Source: Paracamarosporium sp. OC-R06-R3 (taxonomy: Eukaryota > Ascomycota > Dothideomycetes > Pleosporales > Didymosphaeriaceae). Taken from it: a DNA stretch of 64,000 nt. This document shows positions 58,219 through 64,000 of this stretch, in pieces. A program made the translations under genes and the position numbers. Each line of letters starts with the position of its first letter. Positions within the stretch are counted from its first letter, which is position 1. The notes under the pieces are model-generated. The model ran no database searches. It was not told the origin of the DNA and saw nothing but the letters and a program-made list of their open reading frames with translations. The stretch covers positions 558,531 to 622,530 of the forward strand of contig JACVRA010000210.1 in the NCBI GenBank assembly GCA_019828545.1, in the 5' to 3' direction.

Positions 58219-58761
58219 ATGGCGACACCCATCCCCTCTCCGAGCGCTCTCCGCGCTCTGCGCGCACTCTCTACGAACCCGACTCCCACGCATACCCAAG
58301 TCCGTCACGCTACCCTCCTGCGGCGCCCCAAGCGCCCCTACACCTTCACCCAGCTCGTCACCCTGTCCGACGGCAGCACCTTCGTGCAGCGCACCACCTC
58401 CCCGGTCCCGGTATATAAAGCGACCAAAGATACGCGAAACACGCCCTTATGGAACCCGAGCAGCCAGAAATTGTTGAATGTTGAGGAGGATGAGGCGGGG
58501 AAGTTGGCTGCGTTTAGAGCCAAGTTTGGACGGGGATGGGACGCAGAGCAGGTATGATGATGAAGAAGATCCGAGGCGGTAGCGAGAGAGGGAACAATGG
58601 TGTGCTAACAAAGGTTATAGGGCAAGGGAACAGCGAAAGCGGACCATTTCATGGACCTGATCAGTGGAAATGGCGGAAAGGCAGACGCGGCGAAGACGGC
58701 ACAACCTGCCGCTTCGGCGCCCGCAGGCAAAGCAGCGCCTGCAAAAGCTGGGAAGAAATAG
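58219..58761 (+). CDS. MRPL36: Mitochondrial large-subunit ribosomal protein bL31m
   Basis: Exons 58219..58551 and 58621..58761 encode 157 residues; the 69-nt intron starts GTATGA and ends TATAG, phase 0. The N terminus is a mitochondrial presequence (Ser/Arg/Ala-rich, ending near VRHATLLRRP). The conserved core is PYTFTQLVTLSDGSTFVQRT, followed by KDTRNTPLWNPSSQKLLNVE and FRAKFGRGWDAEQ. These are characteristic of fungal bL31m (yeast Mrpl36). Exon 2 continues GKGTAKADHFMDLISGNGGK and ends in an Ala/Lys/Pro-rich tail. The product is a structural component of the mitoribosome. It is divergent from the flavin-reductase-like gene, which may also be mitochondrial. Confidence 0.92.
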
Positions 58762-58962
58762 GTACGCGGTGCGAAACATCATGTGATTGGCTTTACGAAA
58801 TCCAATCAAGGCATGCAGAAGTTGGATATCATTGCGATGAAAACATTCAGCGTCCCAGCCGCATTGTATATCGTGTTCCATCTATGTTACATTATCTGTA
58901 CAAATAGCGGTATAAAAGACGGTACACATGTACTATCATGACACTCAATGTTGAAAGCTACA

Positions 58963-60967
58963 TCAACCCTTCATTAATCCCTTGACCTTCATTTGAAAAT
59001 AGCGCGAGTGCGTCGCCTGATTGTCTTTGAACGGCCAGTCCTTGTATGCCTGGCAGAGCTCTGTGATCATCTCATTTGTCAACATGCTGACCTTTAAGTG
59101 ATCCAAATTCAGTCGCCCGCCTTTCTTTGGGTCCCTCAAACTCGGTGCTTCGTCCACAAGAGTAGATGCCCCAGGGTGTAGGGAGTCGAGCGCCTTCTTC
59201 ACTGAGCCATTGGGCGATTGGAAGAGCCCGAAGACGAAATCCAGAATCCACTCAAACCATTTAGCTCTTTTCCCAGGTGGAAGAGGGTAAGGTTCGGTAT
59301 CAATGAGGCAAACGCGTTTCCTGGGCCAGACCTCGTCTTCGTGCATGACGAGGGGCTCATATGGCCGATGATCCCATTGGAGGCGAGGAACAGGCGATTT
59401 GAGGCTGATGCGTTCGTTTGCTGCAGATATCGCACCAGTGCGTCTATTGTTGGGAAGGCCTTCTACTGCGGCTTCCAAATTGTCATTTGTGGTTTCGAGC
59501 TCCTGTAAGGCAGCCTCTTTCTCCGGACCATCTTCCATGGCCAGCACCTCGCATTCCCGATCAAACATGGCTTCCGCGCGATCTGCAATCTCCTCGCACA
59601 CGACTTTCCACTTCCTATCTTGATTCAGCGTAGCCAGCATTTGTCTTGCTTTTTTATAGTCGTCGGATTTTTTAAAGCCAGGTGGAGGCTGGTTGCCATC
59701 CACGAGAATGTCGCGGACACTAGGATCCCGTTCCAGATTCATTATCTCCTGAATGGTACTGATGGACATTTGGTAGTCAACTCCAACAGTCGACTTCCAT
59801 TCTCGCACACGCCGTTCCATGTACTCTTGCGTCTCAACCATAGATAGCCTTGCATCTGCGTCCTTGCCCTGCTCTATATTGCGCTGTGCTATATCGTCGG
59901 CCATCTCGTGTATGTTGTCTCGACGATGCTTGGGAAGTTCAAAACCGTTGTCTCTACCACGCCTCATTGCGCGAATCACGCTCTGAATCTCATACTGTGG
60001 AAACCGACCAATTGTACCATGGCCAGCACCTTTCTCTGCATGCCTTGGCGTCACCACTTGAACGGTTTTGGCTAGGTAATTCATGACAAACGAGTATTTG
60101 CTGTACATGTAGTGGGAGCGAGGTATGGCGCCCTTGAAGTCTTCCTCGGTCATCCATAAGAGCGAGCGCACCGGCCCGTATCTGTGGTAGCGCTCGTTGG
60201 TCCAGGCGCCCTGTGTGAACAGCGAAAGCAGCTGCTTGCCTAGAGAATCGAATGCCATGCCTTTAGCCTTAGGATCCCACATGAGCGAACCGGTAACCAA
60301 GAGATTGTTGTTCGGCTGCTGTGCGTCGGGACTTTGCGGCTCGACGGACTTTTGAGGGGGAAGGATGCCGCTCTCGAACAGTGTATCAAACGTGGCTTTC
60401 GGGTTGATGTCCCCCTCAAAGAGCCTGTATTTCGAGCCGGGCTTGTCTAGTAAAGGCTGCTGGTAATTGCTCCACATGGCAGGCGACGATTCGAGAAGCA
60501 CATGCGTCCGCGGTTGGAGAAAGTCGTGCAGCTTCTGCGACCACAAGCAAGCGCCAGGGTTCAGGTCTATGATATCGCATCCTCTGTATTTTTCCAGTGA
60601 AGGGCCAATGTAGTTGAGCACATCATCTGCACGGTTCCATCAGCAACAGAAGTCTTGACCTGTCTACGCCAGGGCTCAACGTACCACATAGGTCTGGACT
60701 TACAATCTGTGTTCGCACACGCGCATGCGACTTGGTGCTCACTACCGGGTCGCCTCGAGGCCCATGGGCGGCAAGCTCGAGCGATAGTGGGTATTTGCTT
60801 GTGCCGCTCGAGAGGGAGCGATCCCCCCAGTAGGTCGTTCCAGGCGGTCGCCCGATTCTGAGTCGGTGGTGGTAATTTGCGAAGCGTGGGTGTGGAACTT
60901 GAAAGGACGCGCTGATGGACGCCCCGGAGACGAACCGTGGGCGCCACCGCGTGAGGGAGCCTGACAT
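58963..60967 (-). CDS. MTF1: Mitochondrial transcription factor Mtf1/mtTFB-like methyltransferase-fold protein
   Basis: Exons complement(58963..60626, 60685..60967) encode 648 residues. The 58-nt intron (GTACGT donor, GTGCAG acceptor) restores TQIVSPDLCDDVLNYIGPSL. The core GCDIIDLNPGACLWSQKLHD, followed by RTHVLLESSPAMW, is the SAM-binding-fold region of fungal Mtf1-like proteins, relatives of rRNA adenine dimethyltransferases. DINP and SLMWDPKAKG follow. In yeast Mtf1 helps mitochondrial RNA polymerase open promoters. The N terminus from ATG 60967 is basic and nearly free of acid until residue 49, suiting mitochondrial import. An upstream ATG at 61024 opens a different, also Arg-rich frame over the same DNA, so the exact start is not certain. 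The C-terminal half is family-typical with coiled-coil-like segments. Confidence 0.85.
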
Positions 60968-61093
60968 GCGTGCGAGAAATGGTGGTTGCGACGCTCTTAG
61001 GCCCAGCGCGCCGACACGGAAGCATGGCGGGCGGCGGGAGATCTAACCACATTCAGATTAGCACGCATGCGACCGACATCATGCTGTGGCATC

Positions 61094-61180
61094 TACGAAG
61101 GAGCTTGTTTTTATTGATTATTCAGCCTGAGTGGACTCAGCGCTGTGACTGAATAACCAATAAAAACGAGCTCCTTAGTA
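61094..61180. repeat. Long inverted repeat (32-bp arms, 23-nt loop)
   Basis: Left arm 61094-61125 and right arm 61149-61180 are reverse complements with 29 of 32 matches (inner 28 bp: 26 matches). The 23-nt loop contains a further 6+6 palindrome, CTGAGT-GG-ACTCAG, at 61127-61140. The arms contain TTTTTATT / AATAAAAA. The element sits between the start of the Mtf1-like gene and the 3' end of OLE1, both on the minus strand. It may be a miniature inverted-repeat element, a structured RNA segment or part of a promoter. Confidence 0.85.
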
Positions 61181-61645
61181 CAACCTCTATTGATTGCTGA
61201 TCATTCTGCTATATCCAACAAATGCAATATACCTAACAGCGTGAGACAGCCGGCAACCACTACCAACATCTTAAAAGCCTAGTTTCCTCCTTCCCGTGGC
61301 TGAGCATAAGAAAGCAGTTGAAAGAGCGTAATCATGGTGCTCACAGGATGAAGACGTCAGAAGTGAAAGCGAACCTCGACCTACATGTTATGATTGTATG
61401 TACTTTTCCTACCTATGTTCGAAGTGAGAAACGTATGTGAGGCATTGAATATATCCGATCTGGAAGAATATGGTTATAGTAGATAATTCTTGTGGCTGCT
61501 TGGTTGGCTTCCATTAAACAATTCATTGTAGGCAAAGAAACAACATCACCACAAAGCTTCATGAAAGTATTATTATTGACATCACTATTCTATGGACATC
61601 CAATAGTTTGCCAAATCATTTTCCTAAACATCATTCCATCCGCCA

Positions 61646-63159
61646 TCAAGCCGCATCGGCCGTCGCTACCAACGGCCTCACATTCGTAACATGTTCGTTT
61701 GCCCGCACGACAACTTGACCCATCTTGTCCTTGATGTAACTCCCCCTCTCCTCTTTCCAGACTTCGACTTCTTGCCCGCCCCGCAACACTCCAACCCTCA
61801 TTGTGCTCAACAAGTTGTGCGCCGCATTACTGTGCATGTAGACGCCCCCATTGAAGACCGCTGTGGCGTCCTTTCCTATCCAGCCCTTTATCAACGCTTT
61901 ACCACCAGGATGCTCCGCGATGAATTCTGTCACGTCGTGGATGATCCCAGCGACCGCTATGAGCGCGACTTCACCGGAGGAACAGCGGGACTGAAATTCG
62001 TCCCAGGAGAGGACTGGAAGTTGGGAGAGGGGAAGGCCCCAATCGAGAGTAGCGCGGCGGGTATCGAGGGCTTTCTGTTGCTGCTGCAGGCGCCCCTTTT
62101 CGATTTCATTATGGCGGAAGCGCTTGAGGTCGTAGGCGAGGGTGGTTTTGGAGAGAAGATAAATAAGCCATTTTGTGGGATCGTACTGGTACCATGAGAT
62201 GGCATTGCCTGTTATTTGGTTAGTCAATATGTAAGATAACATACGACTCGATAGAATTAGAAAGGTAAACGTACGGTAGTCACTAGGGAACTCGTGGTGG
62301 AAGTTGTGATATCCTTCGCCAAGCGTGACAAGGGCTGTGATGAAATGGTCTCGAGGCGTCCTTCGGTCATCGAACGGCTGTTCGCCCAACCAGTGAGCAA
62401 GAGAGTTGACGCAGAAAGTGGCTTGTTGAACGAAGCATGCTCGGATGATGCCTGCGTACACAAGTCCTCCCCACCAGTCGCCCCAACCTAAACCTGCAAC
62501 ACACATGGGAAAGATCCACGCTGCAACAAGGAGACTTTTGCCATCTGTGTAGAGTTAGTATACCAGTCAGATGTTGTGTCTCATGTCATACTTACAGTTC
62601 TTATGCTGCCAAACGACCACAGGATCCTCATCTAAGTCCGAAATATCCGTCCTTCCAATCTTCTTGGGATCCTGTTGCAACACCATCCAGCCTATGTGGG
62701 AGTGGAAGAATCCTCTCAGTGCGCAGTATGGGTCCCTCGAAGTGTCCGTCCATCGATGATGAGCTCTGTGTTTGCTGCTCCAAAACCTGATAGAGCCCTG
62801 AATGGCACCGGCACCTACGAACGCAAGGAACAGGCGGAGAGGCAAACGTGCACTGAAGCAGCGGTGGGACCAAAGCCTGTGATAGCCACCAGTGATTCCA
62901 AAACCAGTGAAGAAGTAATATATGACTGTCCAGATAGCGGTAGCGCGTGTGAGGGGAACATATTGGGCGGCATATAGACCGTATGTTGGGACGAGAACGA
63001 CGAGAACCGTAGAGAACCAGTTTATGTGTTTGTACCAGTTCTGGACAGTGAAGGGCTGGTCACTGATGTGAACCCTGTATATGTGGGTAAGCATAAGTTT
63101 CAAACGCTTCAGCATGAACATGGTCATACTCACTTCGGCTGTCGCTTTTCACTCATCAT
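61646..63159 (-). CDS. OLE1: Stearoyl/acyl-CoA delta-9 desaturase with cytochrome b5 domain
   Basis: Exons complement(61646..62208, 62275..62544, 62596..63074, 63134..63159) encode 445 residues. The introns are 66, 51 and 59 nt, one with a perfect TACTAAC branch. The enzyme introduces the delta-9 double bond into palmitoyl- and stearoyl-CoA in the ER membrane. The three histidine boxes are HRLWSH, HRAHH and HNFHH (in [21 protein letters not shown], restored by splicing). Hydrophobic membrane segments lie around [17 protein letters not shown] and GGLVYAG. The C-terminal fused cytochrome b5 has HPGG as one heme ligand site and HSNAAHNLL as the other. The first exon is only 8 codons plus 2 nt (MMSEKRQP), joining [25 protein letters not shown]-like box lies 57 nt upstream. 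The length is slightly short for the family because of the minimal N terminus. Confidence 0.95.
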
Positions 63160-63789
63160 GAAAGACTGTAGCTTTGATGGGAAAGTGTTTCATGAAAGGG
63201 TGACATGATGAGCAACTATATATCGGCCAGGAAGAACACATATCTATCTTCCTTGATTCGTGCCGACATTGCACGTAGTGGCGCGATCCTAGCACAACTG
63301 CGGTTCAATACGCGAGGCACCTAGTAATACGCTCCCATTTCTGCCCCTATGTGAGTGGTTGGAAAAGAGCGGTGGGTTCGATGTAAGGCGAGCGCCAGAG
63401 AGGAGGGTTCAGCCTAAACCGCTTCGAGCGAAGCTTGCGAGAACCCTTGTCGGTGGTCCTACAAACACACCATGCTCACGAGTTGGCCAGGTCAACACAC
63501 TGAATCCTACCATTTTTTCGCGCAAGTCGAATGCTCTTCATTGTGGGGTCAGGGCCAGCGAACCGTTTTGCGCCCCACCACATCTTATGCTATCTGCGCA
63601 GATCCATTCTAAGAATTAAAAAAAAAAAATCTGCCCTAGGTACTTCAGCGATATCAAGAGACACGATCAAGAGCACATAGTTGTTGGCACAAATTTTAGT
63701 CCAATGCAAATATTTCCATTCGGACTACTGTATGACCACACATCTGTTCTAACCCTTCGCACTCCCTAACTTCCTCCCCATGGCTACGC
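63160..63789. other. OLE1 promoter and intergenic region
   Basis: About 630 bases lie between the OLE1 start and the RPS20 stop codon, both genes reading leftward. A TATA-like string and a run of about 11 A near 63618 are visible. I see no coding frame. Confidence 0.6.
63216..63223 (-). promoter_or_regulatory. TATA-like element of OLE1
   Basis: ATATATAG on the minus strand lies 57 nt upstream of the OLE1 ATG. Close spacing implies a very short 5' leader if used. Confidence 0.4.
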
Positions 63790-64000
63790 TTAAGCAGCGA
63801 TGGTGACCTCGACCTCAACACCAGCCTCGATGTTGATGATGATCTGCTTGACAACCTCGGTGGGGGCGTTCAAGTCGATGAGGCGCTTGTGGATGCGCAT
63901 CTCGTACGTGTCCCAGGTCTTGGAACCCTCACCGTTGGGGGTCTTACGGGTGGTGACCTTGAGGTTCTTGGTGGGCAGACGAACGGGGCCCTTGACGCGG
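63790..64000 (-). CDS. RPS20: 40S ribosomal protein uS10 (Rps20), C-terminal part, cut by window edge
   Basis: The last 69 codons plus stop of a minus-strand gene that runs off the right end. The visible sequence, [20 protein letters not shown] then [20 protein letters not shown] and [16 protein letters not shown], is the conserved core and C terminus of eukaryotic uS10. The codon choice is strongly biased to C-ending codons, as expected of a highly expressed ribosomal protein gene. The 5' part and any introns lie outside the window. Confidence 0.97.
   Translation of the reverse strand, partial: RVKGPVRLPTKNLKVTTRKTPNGEGSKTWDTYEMRIHKRLIDLNAPTEVVKQIIINIEAGVEVEVTIAA

Noticed and set aside
57779..58267. 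162-codon minus-strand frame
   Set aside because: It overlaps the bL31m gene start. Only its last part (from ATG 57907) has protein character, considered as a possible presequence exon.
60567..61052. 161-codon minus-strand frame as a gene of its own
   Set aside because: It overlaps exon 1 and the intron of the Mtf1-like gene in another phase and has no domain beyond an Arg-rich start.
1..64000. CRISPR array, bacterial operon or biosynthetic gene cluster
   Set aside because: Intron-bearing eukaryotic genes of unrelated functions; there is no repeat-spacer array and no backbone synthase, so neither system is present.

Overview
This 64 kb window is nuclear DNA of a filamentous ascomycete (Pezizomycotina). 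The signs are short introns (mostly 45-90 nt) with GTAAGT/GTATGT-type donors and CTAAC/CTGAC branch points, a KGG-repeat Con-10-like stress protein, QDE-3/Sgs1-type RecQ with HRDC, 8-Cys GPI proteins, HP-rich secreted proteins and Ole1 fused to cytochrome b5. Dothideomycetes is my best guess from the style of the lineage-specific genes; the class is inference.

Layout. 1-9.4 kb: Con-10-like gene divergent from uracil-DNA glycosylase, a secreted cupredoxin, a 2.7 kb gap, and an MFS sugar transporter. 9.7-25 kb is gene-dense: RecQ helicase, PLP-dependent decarboxylase, a stand-alone NIF3/CutA-like domain protein, an 8-Cys GPI protein with an Asp-Ser repeat, TRM10 divergent from complex I subunit NDUFA13, and an unknown 696-aa protein. 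25-40 kb is gene-poor: an SDR, a 4 kb gap leading to a C2H2 zinc-finger regulator, a 3.7 kb gap, a His/Pro/Gly-rich secreted protein, and another 2.7 kb gap. 40-64 kb is again dense and mostly housekeeping: a small PY-motif membrane protein divergent from DOP1, a BTB-like protein divergent from an F-box protein, RSA3, SKI3 in two divergent pieces, a flavin-reductase-like protein divergent from mitochondrial bL31m, an Mtf1-like mitochondrial transcription factor, OLE1, and the 3' end of RPS20.

The standout is SKI3. The N-terminal TPR block (287 aa, minus strand, 51308-52226) and the rest of the protein (1141 aa, plus strand, 52535-56007) are separate genes that start head to head. Together they give about 1428 aa, the length of ordinary one-piece Ski3. 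Inverting about 1.3 kb holding the 5' half and its promoter explains the arrangement, and both halves remain intact. This looks like a gene fission that would need the superkiller-complex scaffold to be assembled in trans. Other items are a GC-AG intron in NDUFA13, a 32-bp-arm hairpin 3' of OLE1, a degenerate tRNA-like relic near 38.75 kb, and two genes whose 5' ends the sequence leaves ambiguous.

All gene models were built by hand from reading frames and splice signals. Family names rest on recognised motifs, not on database searches.
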